DNA of 64,000 nucleotides. It comes from Collybiopsis luxurians FD-317 M1. Its lineage: Eukaryota > Basidiomycota > Agaricomycetes > Agaricales > Omphalotaceae. The notes beneath the pieces are model-generated. The model did no database searches, was not told where the DNA came from, and saw only the letters and a program-made list of their open reading frames with translations. Below are positions 23,601-37,593 of the stretch, one piece after another. The DNA lies in NCBI GenBank assembly GCA_000827265.1, contig KN834764.1, positions 260,387 through 324,386 of the forward strand. Reading direction: 5' to 3'. The translations under genes and the position numbers were made by a program. Positions within the stretch are counted from its first letter, which is position 1; each line of letters opens with the position of its first letter.

Positions 23601-26600
23601 CCAATGTGATAGGAGGTACAGATTCATCAAGAATGCAAGCATTCTCAAATCTGCAATCCCAGACCTCGGTAACATTGGGGAACTCCAACCCCATCTCTAT
23701 ATAGGCAGAAGCAGGAATCAAATTCTGAAATTAATTAAGTCCCAACTTAAAATGAGGGATAAGGAACCTGAGGGCAAACTCACAATCCGATCAATGACAT
23801 GCTCTGCCATCCACGGTTCTGGATTGTATGGACCTACTCTAAGTCGGGTAGAGTTTAGAGCTCTGGTTGCTGGAAGAAGCCATCTTTGATATGTAGCAGG
23901 TTGAGCTGCAGCATTCGCAAGTGGCCAGAATTTCTTGTTGAATGGATAGTTAATATTGAACAATGAATCTGCAGGGTATGCATTGAGGATAGAGAAATTG
24001 ATCTGTAAAGATCAATTAAAAGAAGAAAATTGGATAAAATAGCTTAATCATCTTACCGAGTTCACACCATCCAGAAGCAAACGGCCAATGGTGTCCAGAA
24101 CTGCATGAACTTCCGTTTTCATCTTGGTTCCAGCACTGAGTTGGCGTAGGGAGGGGGGTCGATGCCCCGTTCCAAACGAGTCATGGGCCCCCATACTTTT
24201 AATGTACTATTGGGGAAGTGGGATGAGTTTATACTACTATCTTGCGAGAATAACGGTCACCTGAGAGAGAACTGGGTGGGGAGACACCTCAACAAATGTG
24301 GTCAGGTCTCCATAGCGAGCAACAATTTTCTGAACAGCGATAGAAAACAGAACAGGCTGGCGAACATTTCTCCAGAGGTAGTCAACTGTATATCCTTCGA
24401 AAACAAATTCGCCTGTCACAGTTGACACAGTCGGGATAATGGGACAGCGGTCACCGGGGTGTTTAGCGAAAATGGCAGTGAGCTCCCTGCGATACACCTC
24501 CTCGCAAGGATTGACAAAGGGCGAGTGTACGGCTGTACTGACACGAAGCTTGCGGGCGGTTGCACCGTTAACCCATTTATTGATATAGCCGGTGAGAATA
24601 TCCAGAAGTTTCTCAGGTCCGGATACGCCAATATCGGAAGGACTATTGAAAGCAGCCAAGTGTAGCTGCACATTTTCTCCCAACTCCATTCCGGCCAGGT
24701 ACGTTGCAGTATTTATATAGTCGCCAAGAACATCAGGACTGCATCCACTGATAGCAACCATAGATCCCCCAGTGTTATCAATCATTGACAAAGCACGACC
24801 GCGGGCAACTGCAAGCTCCACAGCCATCTAAATAGATATGTTAATCACCTTACGACTAATTAGTAAAAGGGAAGGTTAAAATCACGAACCTCACGTGAAA
24901 TAGCGCCAGAGGCATAATAAGTGGCAGTTTCTCCTAATGAGTGTCCGACAACGGCAGCAGGTTGAATCCCAAGAGAAGTGAGGAAATCAAACATAGCGAT
25001 CTGGAAATATGTGATAGAAACTGTGATAACATCGGCCGGCCAGATCATGCCAGTTTCGAGGAAGTTGTTTTTGGTATCCTGCTCGAGGAACAGCCCGGTC
25101 TTTTGGATGAATGACTCTCCGACGTAAGCTTCATATATCTTGTCACATGCGAGGATACTATCACGGAAGACAGGATAAGCTGCCATAAGATTACGGCCTT
25201 GATGCCAATGTTGTGGCCCTTGTCCCGAAAAACAGAGAACTATGGGATTGGGGCGTTTCCCCACAATAGTAGGCTCTGGAAATGTTGTAGATTCGAACGT
25301 ATCAGCGATGGCATAGGTTCGATAAGGCATTTGGCGAGTGCGACGACCCAAATGTTCGCAAAGGCTAGGAAAGTCTGCATTGGGGTAGTGAGCTTTGTAC
25401 TCCCGCAGTAATGTATTGCATGATTTGGGAGTGAGGGCACCTATGCATCACCGAGATGAGCTTTCTCTTCCTTAAAATACAGACTGATTTCTAACCCATG
25501 GTAAAGAGAAATGGGCCTTTTACGGCTCCAAATCCTTCGGTGGGATGGACAGGGCGCTTTTCGTGCTCCCGGAGAACAGTGTGCCCACAGGATCCTGAGT
25601 AAATTTGATGTGAAATTGGGAGTATAGCGAAAGTGAATGATGATCAAACCTCCAAAACCAAAACTAGAGATAGACGCAACAAGGCCCTGCTCAGAGTCCT
25701 GCGTGACAAAGTCTTCAGGTTTGACGGGAACCCGCAAATTATACTTCTCGAACTCAATTTTTTCGGAAGGCATCTCAAAGTATCCATTCGGCAAAACTTG
25801 TTTATGCCTAAGCATTAACACAACCTGTGAAAGATGTTAAAACACATCCTAACATTGCATCGGTAGTGGAAACCTTTGCCAATGAAGTCATATATGCACT
25901 GACAATGATATCTATAAGCAAGCGAAATACCAGATTGCAGATGTTCATTGGGACATACCTAATTTCCCCATGGCCAACATTGCTCTTGACAGATCCAATC
26001 AGGATTTCCTTCCCTTGTCTACCCTCGGAGAATACTTCCCCAGCAGCGTTGGCTTCCAGGGAGTCACCAACAACTGTACCGGTTCCGTGCAACTCGACAA
26101 AATCAGCCTGATGAGGTCGAAGTCCGGCATCAGCATACGCGCGACGGATTGCTTCAGCTTGAGCTTCAGGGTTGGGAGTTGTAAGCGAGCCCATGAGGGA
26201 ACCGCAAGAAGTCAACGCAGTTCCGACAAGTGTGGCATGGATAGCGTCGTTGTCCCTGACAGCAAGATCGTGTCGCTTGATTACTACAGCTCCAGCTACA
26301 TGAAAGATTTCTATAAGAAAAGAATGCACCTTGTCAGACAATTGTTGAATATACCTGAATCAGCGCGCGCATATCCGTCGGCATGATTATCGAAAGATTT
26401 TGAGATACCATCTGGACTGAGGACACCGAGTTGGCTGAACGCAATGGTGTCCGCGGGAGATCCGATAAGGTTCACTCCAGCAACGACCGCCTGGTCGCAG
26501 TCCCCATTCCGGATTGCTTGTACAGCTAGATGCATTGCAGTGAGCGTGGAGGAACATGCAGTGTCAACAATGGTTGAGGGACCAAGCAAGTCAAATACAT

Positions 26601-27406
26601 AGTTTACGCGGTTAGCAGTAATAGAAAGAGACGTTCCGGTCATAAAGTAAGCTTTGAGATTGAGATGCAGTCGTGATTAATCAGTTAGAGCTTAGAGAAG
26701 CGGCTGCACAACAAAACGTACCTCCGGCTTGAGTGAGGTCTGCATCGAATGGAGTAATTCCTCCGGCTGGAAAACATATTAGGTAACCCAAAAATCAAAG
26801 TCCATTGTGTAGAGCTTACGACATCCGACGAAAACACCAGTATTTGTTGCCCGGTAGTCAATGCCACTGCGCTGCAAGGCATTGAATGCCTGGTGAAGAC
26901 TGTGAGGTGGAGAAAACAAGAATTGAATTTGTGGATTAAATATGTGTATCAACTCAAAATGCATACACAGTGAAATGTGTGGTCAACGCTTGCCCCGCCT
27001 CTGCCGTAGTGATACCAAACTCTTGAATGTCCGCATATTCAAAGTTTGGAATAAAGCCGCCTTTAACCTAGTGAAAAGTGAATCAAGTTCAAACGGGAGT
27101 AAGTGTAACAAATATGGAGACTCACGGTACACGATTTGCCAGGCGCGGTTCCGTGGAATGCTTTTGCATTCCAGCGGTAGGACGGCACGGTAATTATGCC
27201 AGATCCACGATTTTTGAGAAATTCATAAAATTCTTCTGTGTCCAGTCCTCCGGAATTGCCTCCTGGAGCACAGAGAGAAAGGCCTGTCAACCATCTCATG
27301 AGAACAGAAGATCAAGCATTGACCATGTTGTAGCATAGTACAAACCTAAAATGGCCACTGCCTGCGAGTCTGGGTTGCTATAGCTAGGTGCTGGCCTCGA
27401 AGTCAT
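17628..27406 (-). CDS. Reducing polyketide synthase, KS-AT-DH-MT-(ER)-KR-ACP-TE
   Basis: A multi-exon gene with many 50-70 bp introns, of an estimated 2,600-2,750 aa. It starts at 27406 (MTSRPAPSYS; exon 1 27406-27346, exon 2 from 27283). KS (about 27.35-25.45 kb): VDTACSSTL, ELHGTGT and SNVGHGEI, so Cys-His-His is intact. AT (25.3-24.2 kb): FSGQGPQHW and GHSLGE. DH (23.95-22.5 kb): an altered first motif EHVIDR...LIPASAYIE and a second motif FHPAILDAVF. MT-like (22.25-21.6 kb): RVLEIGARHGH. ER-like (about 21.0-20.1 kb): GroES-type ECSEFSGVVTAVG remains, but the nucleotide loop is HAGGCPAAAM, so it is probably inactive. KR (20.06-19.3 kb): IGGIGGLGIA and GQANYTAAQ. ACP (about 18.8 kb): SYGLDSLTA. 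TE (18.5-17.63 kb): FIHGAGGG, nucleophile GGFSFG and late GTHFGLL. A methyl-branched polyene released by the TE is the expected product. It is divergent from the carotenoid oxygenase gene. Confidence 0.92.
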
Positions 27407-29799
27407 GAAAAAAGCTGATGAAAAATTCAATCAAGTAGATTTTGAGTGGGTTTGTTTCTCGGGGTCGAATGGAAAAGCAGACGTTGGCTTAAATATTGTC
27501 CTTGCTCTGTTGTTTCATTTGCTTGGTCCGCAGCTGCATTTGACAATAATCTTTTTGTCTACACTCAGCATTCTGACGGCGACAGGCTGTTGAATTGTTT
27601 TCATCGCTGTTGAATGTCTTCGGTAGTTTTCAGAAGATTAAAACTGCGCGATCACTATGATCAAGATCCCACCACTCCGCTTTTCTGACGACGAGCAAAG
27701 ATGTAGAGAAAACTATACCTGATCGAAATCTATGAGCGCTTGTATCTTTCTAGGAGAAAATATGACACAGACGTAAGGTCAGAAATCCCATCCTATGACT
27801 TAATGAGCAGTTCAAGGCAAAGCCAAAAAAAGATTAACCTTTGGGTTCTAAAGCGCCCTCCCGACTCTTGCCTGCTCCCTCGGATTCTGTTAAATCAAAC
27901 GCTCCAAATCAGCGGCATCGCAAAAAATGTCGTACAAATTGATCCCCAGAACACAGGAGGAAATGAAGAATGGAGCAAAAAGTGGGGACACGAAAACATC
28001 AGATCTTTTGATTGTGCGGACCTAGCTAACCACTGGAGAAACAATAAAAAAAAGCTATAAAGCCTCTGTCATCATGTGCATCCCTACCAGTGACGGCGCT
28101 TTGCTGTAAGAACTTTATGATGCAGGCTGGGCCTTGACGCATGGGCATTCGTGAATGACTTCTTTTGCTGGCCTGATTATTCGGATAACTGTCATACCTT
28201 TGATTTTAGTTTTATCGATCTCATTTTATGAAATCTCAATTTGTGCAAAAAAAAATATCGATCCTTGATCAGGTCTGTGTGGGGCCTTGGCTCGAGGGTG
28301 CAGGGGAATTATTTGAGGGCCAAGTAGTTGTACGGGTATTCGCGGATGGATCATGATCATGGTGTACAGGGAATGTTGGGGTGGTAGCGGAATTGACTGG
28401 AGAAGGAAAGGCGCAGGCCGCACTATGGTACAGACTGTGGAGTAAAAATGTCCACAAAGCGCATAAGAGAGATCGGATCGTGCAATGTGCCTATTACGAC
28501 TCAATAGGGTGGAATTGACATATTCTTGAGTCGATCCATTTCAATATATGCGTAGCATGCCTGATATTCAAGTCACTGTATCTAGGGTGCTGAGTTACGA
28601 TGAAATCAGCAGGAACGACCTTCAAGGAACTTGAATATGATCGATATCTTGGTGAAAAGGCATGCGGCCTTTCAAGTTTCAAATGCTGGGCTAGTCTTCT
28701 AGAGATGGGAATGAACAGAGCTACCAATGAGTTGTGACCGGCCTACATAAAAGGAAACACAATTAGTAGGCCACGAGAGGCATTCTGCAGAATAAGAGTG
28801 GCAAACCAGCAAACATGTAACAGCAAGTTGTCCTTTGAGGATCGAGCTTGCGGCGCGTCGATTGAGTCCCTTCATGCTGACTAGGTCTTCACTCTGACCG
28901 CGAAGCCTAACTTAGCAGCATGATTTTTTCAATGAGATTCAGTTTGAGGACTCCAATGGCTGCTGGAGTAGTGTCTCCACCGAAGCTGCCCTTACTCTCT
29001 TCCTAATCCCAGGCTAAATTGGTCTTCATTCTTCATCAGCTTCCCTGCCATTAAACTCCGCCTAAAGCGCCGAGTCTCCAGTAACGCACGATGGATGCGA
29101 AAACGAGCAATAGAAAGTATCCGCCTGAGAAGACGCTGCCGGTGTATTACGAAAATGACAATAATTAAATAGACGCGCGCAAACCTGAGCTGGCCATTGC
29201 CAAGCGTGACTGGTCCTTCCTCTTGCCCTTCTCTCTCACACCCATGATCTCCGCTATAGCGCCATAAGCTCTCTTCATCATCGAAGCGGACAGGAAGATA
29301 TGCGATCGGAAGATTTTCGATGAAAACAAAAGCAATTAGCGCTTTTTGTTTGTTCGCAGTCTTAGCTCCGCTCACCAGAAGTTGTTAGGCTGATCATGTT
29401 CAACAGCAGCAGACCAATGATAGATAGATGGCTTCGAATCAAGATTAGCTCCTAGATCGAGCCTCATGGATGCAGTAATGCCACCGGTCCCTTTACACGC
29501 CGTCCTGCGGCTCCTCCTGTCTCCAGCTGGCGAAATTTTTTTGCTCAAAGGATGAGGGGAGTGCAGGAGCCCGAAAGTAGGACAGATATTTTCATGCACG
29601 AATAGAAGCTATACATAGGCGGAAGGAAGTCGAGATTAGTTTTGCGGGCATTTGGATCCTTGGAATATTAGGCCTGCCACGAGTGTGCGTCAAGCTTCTT
29701 GCCGTATTACTACATGAGACCTACTTTATATATATCTAAGCTATTCCCAATTTAAGCAGACATCCGGACTGTTACAACACGTTCTTAAACCCATCTTCT
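27407..29799. promoter_or_regulatory. Divergent PKS / dioxygenase intergenic region
   Basis: About 2.4 kb separates the start of the minus-strand PKS from the start of the plus-strand carotenoid oxygenase, so it should contain both promoters and could coordinate the two genes. On the dioxygenase side a strong TATA-like run (tttatatatatc, about 29725-29737) lies about 65 bp before the ATG. On the PKS side an AT-rich box reading atatttaag on the minus strand (about 27488-27496) lies some 85 bp upstream of its ATG. Minus-strand frames at 28226-28727 and 28992-29599 are open but carry no recognisable domain and could be chance or an unknown small gene. Confidence 0.45.
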
Positions 29800-31632
29800 A
29801 TGTTCAAGTATTCCAGCTTCCTGAGAAACGCCCTTTTTCTCACTCGTGCAGTTGAACTAAAGACCTCTATACAGCGTGGCAACATGATGCAGTCCGCCGG
29901 CTTCGAGGATGTCCCAGAACAACGAGTCCCAGTCGACCTTACTATTCAGGGGACCATTCCTCCATGGCTAACTGGTGTCCTGTATCGGACAGGGCCCGGC
30001 ACATACCGCGTTCCCTCCTCCGTGACTCCGTCAAAATCGGTCGAGATTCAGCACTGGTTTGATGGATTCGGTATGAACCATCGTTTCGAGATTCACGCTG
30101 GTGGCCAGCGAGTATCATATAGCTCTCGAAAGTCTTGCGAAGATTTCGAGAAAGAGATTTCCGAACAGGGGAAGATCCCAGTGGTCCAATTCGGTCAAAA
30201 GCCAGACATCTGCCAAAGTATTTTTCGCAAATTCTTCACCACATTCCAGCAAATGGCTTGTCCTACCCAGCCCAGTGACTCTCCATCTGGGGTCAACGCT
30301 TCAGTTACTTTAACTCCGAATATGCCTGGGTGGGATCATATCATTGAAGGACTGCCTTCCGAGGTGAAGCTTCACGACCATTCGGGGCCGCGGTATCTCG
30401 TTGCAAAGACCGATGCGGATTTGCTTCAGCTCATTGATCCTACTTCCCTCGAACCTCTCGCCTCCGCTACTTATAGCAAGCTCGATCCTCGTCTTGACGG
30501 TCAATTGAGTGCTGCTCATTCTTGTCAGGATCAGGATACCAATGAATTCTATAACTTTTCTGTTAAATTTGGGGGTCGTTTTCCCACATACAAGGTTTTC
30601 AGGATCAATAGTGAAGGGACCGTAGACATTATTGCACAGATCAAGGATGCTCCTCCATCTTATCTTCATTCCTTTGCCATGACCTCGAAATATATTGTTC
30701 TTGCAATATGGCAAGCCCATATTGCCTAGTAAGTTGTTGTCTTTCTTGGCTAATCATACTGATTTCTAGACCTTATACTGTTTGCAGCTCCGGATTATCC
30801 ATTCTCTACAACCAGAATATTGCTCAATCTATTGAAAAATGGAAGCCAAATGTCGATAGTCTATTCTATGTAATTGACAAGAAGAGTGGCGGAGTAGTAG
30901 CCAAGTACAAGGTAAGATCGCCGTCCTTCATTGATTCCAAGTGTACTTAGCTTACGACAATGATCCTGCTGATAGACACCCCCGTACTTCTGCTTCCACC
31001 AGCTTAATGCTTATGATGACCCTGCAACGGACGACATCGTGATTGATATGTCAGTCTACGATGATAACTCCATTATTCAACATCTTTACCTCGACCACCT
31101 TCGTTCGAGCTCCATCAAAGACTCGGCGCTCATAGGACGCGCACGCCGTTTCCGCCTTCCTTCCGTCATCTCTTCAACCTCCGGTCGTAAGACCACTCGC
31201 GAAGCTCAGGTCGAATTCACTCTCCCTCTTTCCGATTCCATCGAGCTACCTTCGATTAATCCGAACTACTATCACCGACCTTACCGCTACGCGTACGGAG
31301 TGAACAATTCCTACTCTGATGCTTCCGAGCGGATGTTTGCTGATCGGATTGTCAAACTCGACATGCAGAGTGGAACGGGAGGGGATCATAAATTTTGGGG
31401 AATTCCTGGGTTTACACCGAGTGAACCTCTATTCGTACCGCGACCGTGTGGCAAGGCTGAAGACGACGGCGTTCTTTTAAGCATCGTGTTGGACGGGAAT
31501 CGAGGGGCAAGTATGCTGGTGATCTTGGATGCCAAGAGTATGAAGGAATGCGCGAGGGCGGAGATGGAGACTGCGTCTCCGGTTGGCTTCCATGGCGTTT
31601 GGTCGCAGAAGAGGAGTTCGAGTGCGCTTTGA
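29800..31632 (+). CDS. Carotenoid cleavage dioxygenase family protein
   Basis: Three exons: 29800-30728, 30788-30911, 30976-31632, giving 569 aa; introns of 59 and 64 bp keep phase. It belongs to the carotenoid oxygenase (RPE65/CCD) family: seven-bladed propeller enzymes that use Fe(II) and O2 to cut a conjugated C=C bond into two aldehydes. The entry motif WLTGVLYRTGPGTY is typical. The four iron-ligand histidines are visible in order: SAAHSCQDQ, YLHSFAMTS, FHQLNAYDD and GFHGVW near the C-terminus. The length is normal and no residue is missing. An alternative start lies at MMQSAGFEDV (about residue 29). It is divergent from the PKS, which suggests it may act on that polyene rather than, or as well as, on carotenoids; this is inference. 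Confidence 0.92.
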
Positions 31633-32712
31633 TGAATTGTGTATTTGTTGAAAGTTTGGACTCGGAAATATGTTTTGATTGTCTTTTCCATGTGTAAGTA
31701 TAGCTGATAAGGACTTTATTCATGGGATGATGTCCTCCCATTTGTCTGAATTAATTGCGTTACAAGGTTAACTCATTGACCAAGAAGCTCTAAGAGAATG
31801 ATGATAGGTACACTGAACTCCAATGTTTGCGCCATCTGCATTCCGGTTTATTGAGTCAAACTACGCCGAAGGAGAAGTAGTATCTCGAATCTAACCCGCC
31901 CTATGTTAGCGCTGCAGCAGCTGTTGGAGGATCGCTCACTGGGCGCTTTCCTTTCACTCCTTGAATAGGAAAACTAAAGTAAGACGGAGTAGATTTAAGA
32001 AAGACCTCAATAAATCCCACATAAATACGGAAAAGACGGACGGTAAACGTTGGGCGAGAACTGTAAGAGTGATCAGAAAAGCGGGGGATAACAAAACTAT
32101 CTATCGGAGCAAAGCAGAAGAAAAAATCAATGATTTTCGGTGTTCGCCAAACATTAAAACTCTACAATGTTCACGGACTGGCTTCGTCGGTGTACAAACG
32201 CTTAGAGATACTCAAACCACTTGTCATTCTAGGACGTATATGTAGTCAAACTGTGCATTGAAGACAATTGTCATTGCAGCCCTCGGAAAAAGGGTTCATC
32301 CACTGATAACCTCTACACATCTTCAAACTGTAACCTCGGAAATGTCCGTAGAGCCATAATCCTGGACAGTGATTTCCAGTCCTTTAAAGCCCTCTCGATC
32401 ATTATCGTCGAATGCACTGTCAATTGGATGTTCGACGTTCGACTTTGGGCGCGGTGTCCGACGTCATTCGGATCTGCCGCGGCCGGCAAAATGAGGGCGC
32501 TTAATTGCGCTTAACATCCAAAAATAATGAAATTGATATGATTGGCTGGTTAAGACTGTGGGGGTACTCATTTGTCATGGTTCCTCGAGCAGCCAATGAG
32601 AAACTTTGGAAAGCAAATGCTTGGACGATTTGGTAAGGGTACCCGCCCAGTCCAACGCTGACAGCCGCACACCTTTCCTTTACCTTGTTACCTCTCCTAC
32701 CACCATTGCCCG
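31633..32712. other. Intergenic, no gene seen
   Basis: About 1.1 kb between two plus-strand genes. A Lys/Arg-rich 94-aa frame at 31961-32245 has no recognisable family and low support. It holds the zinc transporter promoter at its right end. Confidence 0.4.
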
Positions 32713-34178
32713 ATGATTCGAAGAGATACAGACGACTGCAGCTCATCCAACTCGGATTACCTATTGGGCCTCAGGATTGCCTCGATATTCATTATCTACG
32801 TCGGCTCTTCCTTCGGTGCTCTTTTCCCTGTGCTAGCAAGAAGATCGAAATTTATCAATGTACCGAAATCTCTATTCGAGTGGGTGTCCACTTTGTTCTT
32901 CCACCATCTGACCTCTGATCTCCTTGGACAGTTTTGCGAAATATTTTGGATCCGGTGTCATCGTTCGTAATTTTTTCCATACATTCGGACGGAGGGACTT
33001 ACATGGACACACGCTAGATTGCTACCGCTTTCATTCATCTGCTAGGACCCGCCATAGAAGAGCTGGGCTCATCATGTTTATCCGAGGGCTGGAGAGAATA
33101 TGTACGCTACTATTCTCTTTTTTCTTCCGAGCATTTTATCTGATCGCTTTTTCTTCTCTGGACCAGCCATACGCACTAGCTCTCTGTCTACTGAGCATAT
33201 TCGCCATCTTCATCGTAGAATTGGTTGCTTTTCGCTGGGGAACTACCATACTGGCTAAAATTGGAATGCATCATGGTGCGCATGCGCTCGCTTCGTCTCA
33301 CCCCTGCTTCGTCGTCTAACTTATGCTTTTTTGTTAACCTTCAGACGCTCATGGCCACGAAATCGGCTCTCATGCGGCTCATGGTCCGGAAGGGAATATG
33401 ATAGACTCTAACGCTGCCAAAGACGTAGAAGCGGCTGCAGCGCCGTCCGAGTCAGAGAAACACACGCATACCCACCATATGCTAGATGCTGCTGTGTCTC
33501 AAATCGTCGGCGTCGCAATATTAGAATTTGGTGTTGTTTTGCATAGGTAAAAGAATCTTGTTTCTCGTATGAATGAGACGCTTAACGTCATTGTCTACGC
33601 AGTGTCCTCATCGGACTTACCCTCGCGGTGAACGAAGGTTTCAAGATTCTGTTCGTTGTTCTGGTCTTCCATCGTACGTCTGTTTGGCTGCAGCCTCGGA
33701 TGATGATGACTGATTCACTCCCTCTCGGCTATTCTAGAAACCTTCGAAGGCCTCGGGATAGGCTCTCGGCTCGCGTATATGAATCTTCCTCAGAGATACA
33801 ACTTTGTTCCCATCATAGGAGCTGTCGTTTATGGCTTTACTACACCAGTCGGTATCGCCATCGGCTTAGGTCTACGGACAACGTATAACCCCAACAGCCC
33901 CACGGCACTGATCGTGAGCGGTGTCCTGGACTCGCTGAGTGCCGGAATTCTGATCTACACAGGTCTAGTCGAGGTAATTTTCTGTTTCTGCTGGTTTTGA
34001 AAGATAATCGGCTGATTGAAACGTTCCTTCCTCTCTCCTTCTCTCTCTTTAGCTCCTGGCTCACGAGTTTCTGTTCAACAAGGAAATGATGGAAAGCTCA
34101 AACGCACGATTAACTTATGCTCTCGGTGCTATGCTGCTCGGGTGTGGTCTTATGGCTCTACTTGGCAAGTGGGCATAA
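32713..34178 (+). CDS. ZIP-family zinc/iron transporter
   Basis: Eight exons: 32713-32879, 32932-32962, 33018-33101, 33167-33275, 33345-33546, 33603-33673, 33738-33973, 34053-34178; 341 aa, all phases agree. It has eight hydrophobic helices typical of plasma-membrane Zrt1/Zrt2-type ZIP transporters that import Zn(II). Helix 2 reads VIIATAFIHLLGPA. The loop between helices 3 and 4 is His-rich (DAHGHEIGSHAAHG, then KHTHTHH) as expected for metal sensing. Helix 4 carries the signature HSVLIGLTLAV and helix 5 carries FHQTFEGLGIGSRLA, both with the metal-binding His and Glu. The protein ends GCGLMALLGKWA, the usual ZIP terminus. The donor of intron 2 (gttcgt) is weak, but the junction VIIATAF is unambiguous. 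Confidence 0.93.
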
Positions 34179-34246
34179 GGGTATAAGGCCTCGATGCATA
34201 CGGCTACCGCAGAGGCAGCCCTCATTTGCCTCTCTGAGCTAGCGCT

Positions 34247-34267
34247 ATCTCTCTCTGTCTCTCTCTC
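34247..34267. repeat. CT-rich microsatellite
   Basis: A run of CT dinucleotides with one G interruption in the 3' flank of the zinc transporter gene. Confidence 0.8.
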
Positions 34268-34580
34268 GGATTTCCCCCTCCCTCCACCAGCAGAACTCGC
34301 TAGCTCTGCACCCGTGATGCGTTTACGAAAAGGATGACCAACCAATGCCGAGGCAGAGAGCCGAACTCTTTGGATCAGTGGAACTCGATCTATCTAGAAT
34401 ATAGGAAAAAAAGAAGTACGGCATGCACGATACTTGATCTTTTTTTTTCCTGCCGGCTGCACCGCCCAACACGTTCCATATTCCTGACAGGAAAAATTCT
34501 TGGCTCTTATCTATGTGCCTGTCCTCGTTTTGGTTTTGGTTTTATGTCTCTGTTTTGTTTTTTTCTATTTCGCTTCTGGA

Positions 34581-34610
34581 ACGAAACGAAGCGAAATGAA
34601 ACGAAACGAG
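34581..34610. repeat. Degenerate ACGAA pentanucleotide repeat
   Basis: About six imperfect copies of an acgaa-type unit. A related tract of opposite sense lies at 35411-35426, so the two could pair as a distant inverted repeat in this convergent 3' region. Confidence 0.6.
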
Positions 34611-35546
34611 GTTAGGGAGCAACTAGACTTGAAAGTACGTGGCCTATCTATGGCTAGAGTCTTTCGAGCTTGAAGTTGTTCGATCTTACTACGTATGTAT
34701 ATACAATATGCATTTACTCTATATGGCTTTGTGGATCCAGGGATCGAGTAACATATCATCATCGCTATCGCTATCGCCGCAAACCGTCTTTGACTATCCA
34801 TCATCATTTTGCTACATAACTACTAGCTGACTACATCCATCCATATATTATTAGTGTACCCTACTATTCTACTCAGTAGATCGTTTTTTACATGTATTGT
34901 AGCTATCTGTTGTCGGATTTGTTTACTTATCTGCCTGCGTATTTACGTGTTACAGGTGACTTGCTTTCGCCCCGAATCGAGTTGTTTTCACCGTATATGA
35001 TCGCTGTCCTAAGTACGTGGAGTCGGAGTGTGTGCAAAGGGGAAGAGGAGTCGAGGAGTCGAGCTAGTGTGCACGCACGTTTTCTATATACCGTGTTCGG
35101 GATGTCCTCTTTCCTCTGCAAAAAGTCGGCATCACACGACTGTATTTCGTATATGTATGTGGCTGTATTGAACGCTCATCTTTCATATAAGCTTCTAGTT
35201 CTACGTCAAGGGTTGTACGTTATACCATTGAAAAGGGCTAGGTATACAAATGTTTTCGGTTGGGTATAGGCATACGTTCTCTATGTTACAAACGTGTCGG
35301 CTTCCAAGACTATATATAAATCGTGATGTAATTGTAGAAAAAGAACTTTGAGAAGGAAACAATCAAGTCAACGCGTACGGCCGTTTCTCGTCTCGACTCG
35401 TTTTTTATCCGTTTCGTTTCGTTTCCTGCCATCCGTCCGGTTATGCACCACCATCTTCTTCGTCTTCCTCATCATCGACCGCACCGTTTCGTCTCAAATA
35501 TCATCGTCACCGTCCTCCCATCGCTCAAGCGGGTCTACATAGATCT

Positions 35547-37593
<2,047 letters not shown>

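Larger units (their letters stand above)
34179..35546. other. Convergent intergenic region with simple repeats
   Basis: Between the ends of the ZIP gene (+) and the kinase gene (-). It holds a CT-rich microsatellite (about 34247-34267), a degenerate cgaaa/acgaa pentanucleotide tract (34581-34610) and its near complement (gtttc)n at 35411-35426. No gene seen. Confidence 0.55.

Noticed and set aside
28226..29599. Several minus-strand frames in the PKS/dioxygenase intergenic region
   Set aside because: They do not connect through plausible introns and carry no domain; kept only as a note in the promoter region.
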